A stretch of 64,000 nucleotides of DNA from Harmonia axyridis (GCF_914767665.1 NC_059503.1:22754001-22818000); one strand, 5' to 3'; positions 12,310 through 23,811 are shown, counted from the first letter of the stretch. Numbers and translations are program-made. The notes: generated by a model not told the origin, from the letters alone.

Positions 12310-13325
12310 TCATCAGCTTGAAATTGTCTACACCCTTAATCACAACTCGAAAATATTGGATAATTCACTCATATTCTTCTTGAATTTTCTCTGGTTATGG
12401 TTATGCGATCAAAATTAAATTTTGCTTGGAGCTTCAAATAAATGCCCTACATCTAAATACAGAATTCAATCTCCATCAAATTCGTAGTTTACAAATTATA
12501 TGAGAAACACAATTCTGAACGGCCATCTGTACAGAACCCCTTGTCGGATTTGGCCTATTAACGAAGTTACCGATTCTTCCCGGAAAATTTCAAGATTCAA
12601 TTCCTTCCACTCGATTGTTATCAACCGCTCGAAAAAAAAGTAATAAAAAAAATAGACCGGAAAAAAATTCACGGCGAGGGATATTCAGTTGAAACTATCT
12701 CTCAAGTTCGTAGAGTCAGCGGAGAAACGAAAAATTTACAAAGTTAAACAGAAAGAAGAGCAAAAATTACACTAAGCGTTCGAAATTCCGTTCGAAAGGA
12801 ACAAGGCAGAATTGAAATGAGACAAGAAAGAGTTCGCTAAGAAAACGCCAGCCGAGAAGTGATCGCTACGTCGAAAGTGGGGCAAGTGTGCGTGCGTTCC
12901 ACTGTCGGGGCAATGGCTCCGTTTCTCCACATCGCCTTTGAGAATGGAAGGCGATATTGCTCGTTCGCGGCACTGCCATACGAGTCCAATAATAATGGGA
13001 TAACAACTCATCGTGATATCGCTGTATTGTCTGTCTGGCTACGAAACAGATTCGGCGATGCCGAAAGTAACGGCCCGAATAAATAAGACGGTATTCGTTA
13101 ATGGGTGTACGTAACGGATAGTTCTTTTTCTGTAATTTTCTTTGGAATGAAAAACTTATTACGCCCTTAGTAATGAAACTCATACAATGTGAGTTTTGAG
13201 TATGAAAGGCCTCATTTTATAGATTTTGGTGTGCAAGGATCTTCAGTGGCGTACCCTAAAGGGGGATATATCCCCCCAAGAGAAATATCCATTATAAGTC
13301 ACAACGCTCAATAATTTAATTGTGC
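12310..13325 (+). repeat. Repeat A, copy 2 (uninterrupted)
   Basis: The stretch from 12441 matches repeat A copy 1 without the nested element. The first 130 bases also match the dispersed repeat near 38860, for example around TTCTTCTTGAATTTTCT and GGTTATGCGAT. The GC-richer part at 12830-13090 carries a 75-codon open frame that is also open in copy 1. The seven base differences I can count in that frame all change the amino acid, so selection on a protein is not supported. The right end is a run of Cs (ATATATCCCCCC) followed by AATCAACGA. Confidence 0.6.
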
Positions 13326-13827
13326 AAAAATTTAATCAACGAGTTCATCAACCAGTAATTACATCAAATGGCTCGATCAGCTCTGACTGTCGTCGGTGTA
13401 ATCATTATTTACATACGAGATATAAATCGCGTAAAAATGAATGAGATCCTGAAGTAAGAGCTCCGAACTTCTCGAATTGTATGGGTGGCACCTCTGATAG
13501 TAATTTCAACATTTTTTTACGACCCCAAAGTAAATAAATAATATCATATTATATATAAATCTAATTATGCCTTTGTCGCATTCTCTTTGTCGGCAGATTC
13601 CATTACTTGTTGCGTTAACATTTCGTTCACAAAGATAGGTCACTAGGTTTAGCATATTCTCGAGTATATTCTGTTGATTAGTTTGTGGTGGATGACGTGA
13701 AATTTTTCTATTATATTCTGTGTTTAACTTTTAATGTGTGGTGCATGATATCAAAATCTTTTTATGAAAAAGAAACTTCTTTGGAAAACTTCTTCAAAAG
13801 AAGGAAAAATGATGCAGGCGAATCTTT
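13326..13827. other. AT-rich spacer, no gene seen
   Basis: No coding frame or repeat was recognised between repeat A and the foldback element. Confidence 0.45.
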
Positions 13828-13836
13828 AAGTTTTTC
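13828..13836. other. 9-bp target duplication, left
   Basis: AAGTTTTTC directly precedes the left terminus of the foldback element and is repeated exactly at 17100-17108 after its right terminus. Confidence 0.85.
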
Positions 13837-13967
13837 ACCGGTGTGAAGTTATCCACATCCACAAGTACACTCCGAGGCAAAAGTACGGTCCAAGCAAACA
13901 ACGGTATAATTATGATTTTCATTATGAAAATGGATGGTAATTTATTATTTGACTCAAGCAATACAGA

Positions 13968-15074
13968 CGGGGAGGGTGAAAACTGCGGTTTTGGGGGTAT
14001 TTTCTAGATAAAAATTCATAACTTTTTTGTTTGGAATAGTACCGTGTTCTGCTTTTAGTATGTGGTAAACAGAGGAAAACTGAATCGAATGACATACCCC
14101 ACATAGTTTGTCAGGCCTCGGGGAGGGTGGAAATTGCGGTTTTGGGGGTAATTTCTAGATAAAAATTCATAACTTTTTTGTTTGAATTAGTACCGTGTTC
14201 TGCTTTTAGTATGTGGTAAACAGAGGAAAACTGAATCGAATGACATACCCCACATAGTTTGTCAGGCCTCGGGGAGGGTGGAAATTGCGGTTTTGGGGGT
14301 ATTTTCTAGAAAAAAATTCATAACTTTTTTGTTTGAATTAGTACCGTGTTCTGCTTTTAGTATGTGGTAAACAGAGGAAAACTGAATCGAATGACATACC
14401 CCACATAGTTTGTCAGGCCTCGGGGAGGGTGGAAATTGCGGTTTTGGGGGTAATTTCTAGATAAAAATTCATAACTTTTTTGTTTGAATTAGTACCGTGT
14501 TCTGCTTTTAGTATGTGGTAAACAGAGGAAAACTGAATCGAATGACATACCCCACATAGTTTGTCAGGCCTCGGGGAGGGTGGAAATTGCGGTTTTGGGG
14601 GTATTTTCTAGATAAAAATTCATAACTTTTTTGTTTGAATTAGTACCGTGTTCTGCTTTTAGTATGTGGTAAACAGAGGAAAACTGAATCGAATGACATA
14701 CCCCACATAGTTTGTCAGGCCTCGGGGAGGGTGGAAATTGCGGTTTTGGGGTATTTTCTAGATAAAAATTCATAACTTTTTTGTTTGAATTAGTGCCGTG
14801 TTCTGCTTTTAGTATGTGGTGAACAGAGAAAAACTGAATTAAATGACATACCTCACATAGTTTGACAGGCCTCGGGGAGGGGGGAAACTGCGGTTTTGGG
14901 GGTATTTTCTAGATAAAAATTCATAACTTTTTTGTTTGAATTAGTACCGTGTTCTGCTTTAAGTATGTGGTAAACAGAGGAAAACTGAATGAAATGACAT
15001 ACCTCACATAGTTTGTCAGGCCTCGGGGAGGGGGGGAACTGCGGTTTTGGGGGTATTTTCTAGATAAAAATTCA
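13968..15074 (+). repeat. 151-bp satellite array, left arm
   Basis: The landmark GGCCTCGGGGAGGG or its variants recurs at a 151-base period (starts near 14115, 14266, 14417, 14568, 14719, 14869 and 15020), with one 150-base step. Units two to five alternate between GGGGTAATTTCTAG and GGGGTATTTTCTAG, hinting at a 302-base higher-order unit. The units nearest the centre are the most divergent. Confidence 0.95.
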
Positions 15075-16892
15075 TCTAGAAAATACCCCCAAAACAGCAA
15101 TTTCCACCCTCCCCGAGGCCTGACAAACTATGTGGGGTATGTCATTCGATTCAGTTTTCCTCTGTTTACCACATACTAAAAGCAGAACACGGTAATAATT
15201 CAAACAAAAAAGTTATGAATTTTTATCTAGAAAATACCCCCAAAACCGCAATTTCCACCCTCCCCGAGGCCTGACAAACTATGTGGGGTATGTCATTCGA
15301 TTCAGTTTTCCTCTGTTTACCACATACTAAAAGCAGAACACGGTAATAATTCAAACAAAAAAGTTATGAATTTTTATCTAGAAAATACCCCCAAAACCGC
15401 AATTTCCACCCTCCCCGAGGCCTGACAAACTATAAGGGGTATGTCATTCAATTCAGTTTTCCTCTGTTTACCACATACTAAAAGCAGAACACGGTACTAA
15501 TTCAAACAAAAAAGTTATGAATTTTTATCTAGAAATTACCCCCAAAACCGCAATTTCCACCCTCCCCGAGGCCTGACAAACTATGTGGGGTATGTCATTC
15601 GATTCAGTTTTCCTCTGTTTACCACATACTAAAAGCAGAACACGGTAATAATTCAAACAAAAAAGTTATGAATTTTTATCTAGAAAATACCCCCAAAACC
15701 GCAATTTCCACCCTCCCCGAGGCCTGACAAACTATAAGGGGTATGTCATTCAATTCAGTTTTCCTCTGTTTACCACATACTAAAAGCAGAACACGGTAAT
15801 AATTCAAACAAAAAGGTTATGAATTTTTATCTAGAAAATACCCCCAAAACCGCAATTTCCACCCTCCCCGAGGCCTGACAAACTATAAGGGGTATGTCAT
15901 TCAATTCAGTTTTCCTCTGTTTACCACATACTAAAAGCAGAACACGGTACTAATTCAAACAAAAAAGTTATGAATTTTTATCTAGAAAATACCCCCAAAA
16001 CCGCAATTTCCACCCTCCCCGAGGCCTGACAAACTAAGTGGGGTATGTCATTCGATTCAGTTTTCCTCTGTTTACCACATACTAAAAGCAGAACACGGTA
16101 ATAATTCAAACAAAAAAGTTATGAATTTTTATCTAGAAAATACCCCCAAAACCGCAATTTCCACCCTCCCCGAGGCCTGACAAACTATAAGGGGTATGTC
16201 ATTCAATTCAGTTTTCCTCTGTTTACCACATACTAAAAGCAGAACACGGTACTAATTCAAACAAAAAAGTTATGAATTTTTATCTAGAAAATACCCCCAA
16301 AACCGCAGTTTCCCCCCTCCCCGAGGCCTGACAAACTATGTGGGGTATGTCATTCGATTCAGTTTTCCTCTGTTTACCACATACTAAAAGCAGAACACGG
16401 TACTAATTCAAACAAAAAAGTTGTAAATTTTTATCTAGAAATTACCCCCAAAACCGCAATTTCCACCCTCCCCGAGGCCTGACAAACTATGTGGGGTATG
16501 TCATTCGATTCAGTTTTCCTCTGTTTACCACATACTAAAAGCAGCACACGGTACTAATTCAAACAAAAAAGTTATGAATTTTTATCTAGAAAATACCCCC
16601 AAAACCGCAATTTCCACCCTCCCCGAGGCCTGACAAACTAAGTGGGGTATGTCATTCGATTCAGTTTTCCTCTGTTTACCACATACTAAAAGCAGAACAC
16701 GGTAATAATTCAAACAAAAAAGTTATGAATTTTTATCTAGAAAATACCCCTAAAACCGCAATTTCCACCCTCCCCGAGGCCTGACAAACTATAAGGGGTA
16801 TGTCATTCGATTCAGTTTTCCTCTGTTTACCACATACTAAAAGCAGAACACGGTACTAATTCAAACAAAAAAGTTATGAATTTTTAACTAGA
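15075..16892 (-). repeat. 151-bp satellite array, right arm (inverted)
   Basis: Twelve units of the same satellite in reverse orientation, with the same 151-base period. Subtypes can be told apart at ACTATGTGGGG, ACTATAAGGGG and ACTAAGTGGGG and at GGTACTAATT versus GGTAATAATT. The pair starting with ACTAAGTGGGG then ACTATAAGGGG occurs twice (near 16033 and 16637), pointing to a duplicated block. The array is longer than its partner, so part of it must loop out when the element folds. Confidence 0.95.
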
Positions 16893-17099
16893 AACGGCCC
16901 CATATAACAACATTAACAACCCCCTGAATTGCTAAAAAATGTTCAATAATGGAAAAAAATATGAAAAGTCTGTATTGCTTGAGTCAAATAATAAATTACC
17001 ATCCATTTTCATAATGAAAATCATAATTATACCGTTTTTTGCTTGGACCGTACTTTTGCCTCGGAGTGTACTTGTGGATGTGGATAACTTCACACCGGT

Positions 17100-17108
17100 A
17101 AGTTTTTC
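17100..17108. other. 9-bp target duplication, right
   Basis: Exact copy of AAGTTTTTC, matching 13828-13836. Confidence 0.85.
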
Positions 17109-18536
17109 GCGTTTGAATACAAAATACAGCCGTTCGATAGGTGAAAATTAATCTCAAAAATTTTCTGTATAGGTACCTAATCCAAGGGCTTGCAACTCTG
17201 CAAATTTATAAGTATTAATTTCCTCTTTCAATGCAAAATACCTCGAAACTTGACGTTAAAAATGTGTAGTATTAATGCATAATGGATTTGTTTCCATTAT
17301 TATCGAAAATAAAAATATCATATACTCATATATCCGTCTATGTCCTATTGAAGGAAAACTTTACTAAAAATTTCGTTGATAAGATGACGATTACGTAACA
17401 TATGGCTCAATTTCCTTAATCAAATTTACCTGAATGTGCTACAAAATACGAAACAAAATATTGAATGAAACTCCCAATCAAAAACATGAGGTTTGAAAAT
17501 GATATAAATAAAAAGCTCGACGAGGAAAACGTAATAGTTGATGTACATTGCGGTTGTACTCGAGTGTTTCGTGTAAACGTAACGGATAGGTCTTGCCTGC
17601 CTTTTGCGCCATAGGGAATACAATTCCCTAATTTATAGTTTAAATTAGTAACACCCAATCTTGTAAACCAAACCAGCAAACGAAACCTTTAAATTCAACT
17701 GCATCATGTATAAAAAATAATAAATAAAAAGGTTGATTGAACCTCCTCTGAAAGGAATATGAACATTTTAATGGATATTTCCACAAAAATCCGTCGACAA
17801 GAATTGGTGCAAGCATCAGAAACCTTTACTGTGAGTCATCTTTGAAGTTACCTTTCGAAAAATATTGCTATGGAAAAAGCTACACCTTAATTATGTGCGG
17901 AATATATCTATGACCTATGTAAACAATGGCAATATCAATTCGAAGATAATCTGCCAATCAAATTTACATCCTCGTTTACATCTGAAACAGTTTTTCACCA
18001 TACCTTATGATGAACAATTCTATGACTTATCTCGACTTTCAATTTCAATTAAAGGTATATAATTAATTTCAATGTCAGATGAATCATGATTAAGTGTTGT
18101 TCAGCATGAAAAGAGTATGGTCTGTCTCATCCCGATCAAAAAATCGAATGATTCACGGATCTAGAATGAAACAATTGATTCTATTTCATTATTCCAAACT
18201 ATAAACCTTCCTTTAGAAGATTTCACAAGAATAAAATCTTTTTATACTTTTCATTGAAAAAACTATAATACATATATTTATATAAGTACAATAAATTACT
18301 GACAAAAAATGGATACGAGTCAGGTATAAGAAATCGTATCACATCAAAAATATAATATCAGAAAAACTCTATAAAGTATATTTGCGAATGTAGAAGATGT
18401 AGCTGAAATTTCAGATAAACAATTTTATCGAAGAACTTCTTTCTATGCAAATTTCAGTCAAGTCTAACGGTCAGATTCAAGATTTTTTTCGTTTCGTGTC
18501 GATTTTCATGCCTCTACTGACAGATATGTGGCATGA
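17109..18536. other. AT-rich DNA, no gene seen
   Basis: Several short open frames exist on both strands, but none has recognisable family features or a convincing start and splice context. Confidence 0.45.
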
Positions 18537-18909
18537 TCACACTATTATGCTTTTTAAACAATTGCTTTCTGTTATTTTTTCAATATAACTTACATCATGA
18601 TGAAAAATTATATTGTTCGACCTGCATTTTGACTTTTCAGAGGAAAAAGTGGTGCTGAATTTCATGCCTGATTCAAGCTTCAAAAATAGGCCGAAGACAT
18701 GCGCATTTGAAGTCAGGAGGACAATCAGGCTCAGAAATAGACACGAAAATGGCCAAGTGCAATACGTGACTAACGTAACGATTCCCATGAAAATTTGCAT
18801 GAACATTCGGAATAGAATTTCAAAATTTGATTTGTTAGCAATGAAAGGATTGTTTCGGCAGTCTGGCAACGACATTTCTCTTCGGTTGCTGACGTCATGC
18901 AATCGCTAA
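18537..18909. other. Overlapping open frames, possible exon
   Basis: Both strands are open here for about 300 bases, unusual for this AT-rich region. The plus frame follows a good acceptor-like tract ending TTTGACTTTTCAG near 18640 and encodes a basic, Arg/Asn-rich sequence ending at 18909. The minus frame contains a hydrophobic run around GIVTLVTYCTWPFSCLFLSL that could span a membrane. I recognise neither. It may be a real exon on one strand, an untranslated exon or chance. Confidence 0.2.
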
Positions 18910-20683
18910 AGTAAATCAACTATACCTCCACCGTTCTGAAGAACGGGTCGAATATCCACATCATCGAACTGGAGACACATGTTTCAAAAAGTGTTCTCGG
19001 TTATTTTCTGCGATAAGATAACAGCGCTATCACCACAAACGCCGTATCATGCTTCCAGCCGATTCAGCATATTATTTCTGAACTCCAAACTGGCGCGAGA
19101 ATCTCGTCTGGTAGTAGGATCTCTCTGTATGGATCTAAAACATGACTTTCCCAAAAGTTTAAGCTCGTTTCCTAATCTCGATAAGATTCGCGGGTTCGTC
19201 AGTATCCTACTCTAGAACACTTCGCTGCGATGCCATCAAAGAGAAATGAGTGATCTGACCTAGAATGATTGGGGTCACCGTACAGGAATTGGAAGTGCGC
19301 AATAAGCCTTATGATTTACTCGATAATCGTCAGATAATCAACCGATGTCAGATTTCTATTTGAACACATATCAGACAAATCAACGAGATTGAATGAAATG
19401 GTCCAAATAAATAACGTTTTGTTCACTATATTATAGGATTTCATAATTACATGTTTCGCTTGATAATGTTTCATATTTGAACTAATCTATATTTTAGATT
19501 ATTCAGTATTATTTATGAAACTCAAATTAAGTAGTTTCATAAATACATTATGTCCTCAAATTGAAGAATTTTTGGCCTGGGATAAACTTCTTATTTAGCG
19601 ATATTTCAAACGAAATATTACACATTATTTGCTAGTGAGAACTAGTTCTGTTGAATGAGAATTTTTTTGGTATTTGACATTCATTTAAAAGTGGATTGTG
19701 GCTAATACTAGGCTATAGAGTCATTTTTTCCGAGTTAAACTCTTCATATACAACACGTACCTATATATATATATATAAATAAATTCTAAAAGAAACAAAG
19801 TAGGCTTCGAGACCTATACAGGGAGATCCTCGGGGATATCCACTTTTATATTAAAACATGATGGAATATAACGGGACTAAACAAAGAAGGTAATACGCTC
19901 GGTAATACGTGATGATGTTTGAACGTCACGAATCCAACTCGAGCCACACATTAATTCTTGCTATGTCACGAGAATCGAAAGTGTGACTTTTCTTTGACTC
20001 GCGTTCGAAAACGACTGACCAACAGCTCGCAAATCAACTCCCTAACTTCATATATGTTAATCAAACGGTTTATACGAGTACATTATCTTCCAGGCGCGAG
20101 TCATACTCGCGAGTGAATTTCGCGAGGAAATTCGCGCCTGATTATGTGAATCGATTTCATGAGAATTTTCGTGAGCACTTGGTAGATTTTGAAAAAGTTA
20201 TTAATCCATATCCCTAGTAAACTCCGTATTATACTAGGCATTTTTTGTGTCTATTGCGACGCCTATTTTCATTTATAGTTCTGGACTGATTTTCTGAATA
20301 TGGCGCGATTACACTACTTTTTTTACGCTTGTTTCAGGACTAATTACAGACCTTGGAAGTTATATTGCTGAAAGCTTACACGGTAGGATGCTTCAACAGA
20401 ATTGAAAAATTCCGGACCTCAGAAGATGCCTGCCACAGTAGTAACCGAAACGTCAGGCTACAAGCTACAACTAGACCAAAAACCTTCGAATTTTCCGATT
20501 CTTTGGAATTATTTATGAGGTTATGTGTATTTTTTGTTTATAAGTATTTTCCGCATTATTAGAATAATGCAAGCAACAAAAAATGAAGTGAAACAATAAA
20601 AAGCATTATTTAACTGTAACAGATATTGTGCTTCCTATAAATTTAGTTGAGTGAAGTTGAACAAATAAAAATTCTGTAGGTCG
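18910..20683. other. No gene seen; short CG-rich palindromic patch
   Basis: Mostly AT-rich. Around 20094-20142 there is a CG-rich patch where AGGCGCGA and TCGCGCCT face each other, with further TCGCGA-type repeats between. No coding exon was identified. Confidence 0.4.
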
Positions 20684-20687
20684 ACCT

Positions 20688-22174
20688 TGTAACGATTCAA
20701 CGGACCGTATATAATTTTGCCCAGCTCATGTTTAAGAGACGCCACTGATCCCCGATGTAATTTATCGAACACTATCGATTCTCATATTTGATACAGAGAG
20801 TGCGCGGAGATTGTCGTTCAATGTGAAAATTTTTCAGATTTCAGCTGAAAGATTATTATTGATTTGACGACTGATTGAAAACAGGTGGAGAGTGAGTGTG
20901 ATATTTTTTGGTGGCTTTACGTATGGTTGAGTACCTTATTATTAGATATTGAATATTACCTAATTATTTCTTTGAATAACAGTAATTCTATCTGACGATT
21001 TGATATCTGATAGTTTAATTTGACATTCCATTGTCTCTTTTCTTTTTTTCTCTTAACACACAGTAGTGTGTAAGGATTTTTTTTCCTTCTTTCTTTTGAG
21101 AGCCGCCAGGAAGTACATATTCCCTTTCTTGCTGTAATTAACTATAAATTTCATTCAAATTACATAAATTTCCTTCTTATAATAACTCTCGGATCATATG
21201 TACATTTTTTTTTATTCTTTGTATTTAATTGTTTCTTATAACATAAGTTTTTTTCACTTTCCGGAAAGTATTCAATAATTAACTCATTTTTATATAATAG
21301 TTTATAATTTCTGTCAATTCCAAATTTCATACAATACTTTTGATACTATTTTTCTAAATTCAACCAGAACATTTTTATCTCCAACAATTGTACAAATCTA
21401 ATTTCCTGAATTTTTCTCTCCACGCATGCTCAAGCATCCATTTTGATACGAAGAAGATTCCACAATTCCTGTACAAGTTTTTAACCAGGCTGCACTGAAT
21501 CTTCATCCTGATCAAGGTTACACAGAAACCTTCATCCAATATTTGGACGAAATACTGCAAGTGCTGTTGAGTTTCACTTCAGGCGAGCATCCACCAAATT
21601 GGAACCCGAGATTTGAATTGTTTTTCACCACTTCGATCCAAGAGCAATATTCTGATATCAAGCAACTATCAAAATTGAGAAACGAGATCTACCACGTGAG
21701 ATATCAAAATTCATCTTTCGATAACCTACTTATTCCAAATTCTGTCTGGAGACCTAATATTCGAATTGTAAGATCAGTGAAATTTTCATCATTTGTAAAT
21801 GTTCTGAGTATATTTTTTTCTCAGCCTTCAGCAATATTTTTTTTGTAAATTCTGAATTTATTTTTTTCAGCCTTCAGCAATATATATATTTTTTTAAATA
21901 GTTTTAATATATTTGTAAAATTTAATTCGTTTTATTTCTTACCACTAAGCAAGATCTCTCTTATCTATCTCCCGTTTCTCTTACTTAACTTCATTTTTAT
22001 TTTATCATCTCTATTAATTTTTTTTCGAGGAATTTCATTTTTATGAAATTTGGTTTACTTTAGTAAGCCTGGCGCCCAACAATTAATTAGTCAAGTTAAC
22101 AAGTTCATTTGGTGCCCACACCCTCACCGTATCAACTGAGCAGCCGATAGGCATACGTGTGATTTCACTTTACA
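20688..22174 (+). repeat. 5' LTR
   Basis: It begins TGTAACGATTCAACGGACCG and ends CACTTTACA. At 1487 bases it is long for an arthropod Ty3-type element. A TATATAA box lies near 20708 close to the left end, and a GC-richer AGAGTGCGCGGAG follows about 90 bases later. Two copies of CAGCCTTCAGCAATAT near 21823 and 21868 each follow a T-rich tract and resemble splice acceptors. Confidence 0.95.
21447..21848 (+). other. 133-codon open frame inside the LTR
   Basis: An open frame of 133 codons with no ATG at its left edge; the copy in the 3' LTR is 28164-28565. The composition is protein-like: acidic and aromatic residues are spread evenly, as in LHPDQGYTETFIQYLDEIL and HPPNWNPRFELFF, before a hydrophobic end. 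A core of 278 bases lies between an acceptor-like AACCAG at 21488 and a donor-like ATT|GTAAGA at 21766/21767, so it resembles an internal exon. I do not recognise the protein. It could be a captured host exon, an accessory retroviral-type product or chance. Confidence 0.35.
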
Positions 22175-22178
22175 CAAT

Positions 22179-22196
22179 TGGCGCCCAACGTGGGGC
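22179..22196 (+). promoter_or_regulatory. Primer binding site for tRNA-Lys
   Basis: TGGCGCCCAACGTGGGGC lies four bases after the 5' LTR. It is complementary to the 3' end, including CCA, of the lysine tRNA with a CUU anticodon, the primer also used by Drosophila gypsy. Confidence 0.9.
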
Positions 22197-22440
22197 CCTC
22201 AAGGGATGCGTTGGCTTGACATAATTTTTTTCTTTTCTAAATCTTGCTGAGTGGAATTTTTTGTTATACATTTGATCCGACAGAATTTGGTACATTGTTA
22301 TTCAGTATTAATATTTTTTCGTATTCTCATTTCTATACCATATTGAACGACCATCTTTCTCTTTAAATTCACTTTTCTTATTTTATATTTTCGCTTTTTT
22401 ACACTAATTTGCGTTACTGATTTCTATAATTTGATAAAGT

Positions 22441-23811
22441 ATGAATCCCAATCATTTGAAGGCCTATGAATTGGTCTATGAAATTAAAATTCGCGGCGTT
22501 GAACCAACTGCCGATGTTGAAAGTAAGAGGAAAGTTTTGAGAGGGCTTTTGAGCCAAGAAAAGGCAAATCGTAGTTTTTATATCGTAACAAATCCCTATA
22601 CTCATGACCAGGATGTAACTGAAATGAAAGAAACTATTAAAGATCTTAAAGATATTATTTCTAAATTCGGTGGAACTAAAGATGATCCTATCTTTCATAG
22701 AGTATCGAGTCGTTTAGCTCATTTATCGAATCGTTTGGCCATGCTTGTTGCTGAGGAGGATGCCGAAATCTTGGCAAAGAAGGAAATTCAGTATGAGGTG
22801 TTAGAGTTAGAGGCAGATCTCGATTTAAAAATTTCTCCAGCTAGAACTTCTACTCCAACTGAGAAGAATGCTCCTGTCAATTATGCTAGTCCTTCGAATA
22901 GTAGGTTCGTTCCTCCCTATAAATGGAATATTTATTTCACAGGTTCTGTTAAGGATGAGTCAGTTACTTCATTCTTGGAAAAGGTGGAACTATTGAGGCA
23001 AGCTCGAGGTGTGTCCGAACAGGAGTTATTTCAGTCTGCTTGCGATCTGTTCAGAGGTTCTGCGTGGACGTGGTTTGTGAATAATAGATGCAAGTTTCAA
23101 AATTGGGGTGAATTGGTCAAGGAGTTGAAAAAAGATTTCCTTCCATACTTTTATGAAGAAGATTTAGAGCAAGAAATAAATTCCAGAACTCAAGGTTGTA
23201 ATGAGCGAGTTTCTTTGTATATTTCTTCAATGGAGGGTCTTTTTAACAGGTTAACTGTCAAGCCAGATGAGGAGATCAGGGTTAGGAAAATTCGCCGAAA
23301 TTTGTTGCCTTTTTATATTTCAGGTTTAGCGTTGTATAGTCCCAAGACTGTGAGTGAGTTGTCTGAACTTTGCAAGAAGTTGGAAGAGTCTCGAATATGG
23401 GCTGATCGCTACAGAGCCCCTTCGAATCATGATACTGGCCTATTGGAACCAGATCTCAGCAGACCTTTGCCTGAATCAAACTTTTCATCCCCAAGTCACC
23501 GACCAAATTTCCGAAAAAATAATATCTCCACTAATATATCTATTGTATCTAATTCTCGATGTTGGAACTGTGGTTTAACTGGTCATAATTATCCTCAATG
23601 TCGAAAACCTAGAACTGTTTTTTGTTATGGTTGTGGTCTAAAAAATACCGTTAAATCTAGGTGTAATAATTGCAATTCAAAAAACGTGAATCGGGGTGGC
23701 GAAAAACTGAACGTCGTCACCAGTCGAGAAACCAAAAGTTCAGTAAATCGGCCATCAGCCAGTCACACTTCAACCCAATCGAAGGGGAGAACAAACACTC
23801 AGAACCAGTAG
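22441..23811 (+). CDS. gag: Gag polyprotein of the LTR retrotransposon
   Basis: A 456-residue structural protein expected to assemble the particle and package RNA. Residues 1-140 are charged and helical, likely coiled coil. Residues from about 160 to 310, beginning YKWNIYFTGS, form the retrotransposon gag capsid region, with AWTWFVNN and the downstream LPYFYEEDLE as typical landmarks. A zinc knuckle CWNCGLTGHNYPQC (CX2CX4HX4C) starts at residue 374. A second, CYGCGLKNTVKSRC, starts at residue 395 and has Thr at the usual His position. The ATG at 22441 is the first in frame after the primer site. The last 47 codons overlap pol in the -1 frame. The frame is uninterrupted. Confidence 0.93.
   Translation: MNPNHLKAYELVYEIKIRGVEPTADVESKRKVLRGLLSQEKANRSFYIVTNPYTHDQDVTEMKETIKDLKDIISKFGGTKDDPIFHRVSSRLAHLSNRLAMLVAEEDAEILAKKEIQYEVLELEADLDLKISPARTSTPTEKNAPVNYASPSNSRFVPPYKWNIYFTGSVKDESVTSFLEKVELLRQARGVSEQELFQSACDLFRGSAWTWFVNNRCKFQNWGELVKELKKDFLPYFYEEDLEQEINSRTQGCNERVSLYISSMEGLFNRLTVKPDEEIRVRKIRRNLLPFYISGLALYSPKTVSELSELCKKLEESRIWADRYRAPSNHDTGLLEPDLSRPLPESNFSSPSHRPNFRKNNISTNISIVSNSRCWNCGLTGHNYPQCRKPRTVFCYGCGLKNTVKSRCNNCNSKNVNRGGEKLNVVTSRETKSSVNRPSASHTSTQSKGRTNTQNQ

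Larger units (their letters stand above)
13837..17099. mobile_element. Foldback element with satellite arms
   Basis: A 3263-base element bounded by the duplication AAGTTTTTC. The outer 134 bases of each arm are near-identical inverted repeats beginning ACCGGTGTGAAGTTATCCAC. Inside these, the left arm holds about 7.3 copies of a 151-base unit in one orientation and the right arm about 12 copies in the other, meeting head to head at 15074/15075. About 70 unique bases (16893-16964) separate the right array from its outer terminus. No transposase is encoded. Long inverted repeats built from internal tandem repeats plus a 9-base duplication are the hallmarks of Drosophila foldback elements, which are tied to MULE-type NOF transposases. 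Assigning this element to that group is inference from structure. Confidence 0.85.

Noticed and set aside
11485..13086. A 75-codon open frame preserved in both copies of repeat A (11485-11712 and 12859-13086)
   Set aside because: The seven base differences I could count between the copies all change amino acids and none is silent, the opposite of protein conservation. The antisense frame is equally open, pointing to composition.
14564..14773. Open frames inside the 151-bp units
   Set aside because: They simply restate the repeat unit and shift with single-base changes between units.
13968..16892. Tandem array considered as a CRISPR array
   Set aside because: The period is 151 bases with no unique spacers, the units invert in the middle, and the context is eukaryotic.
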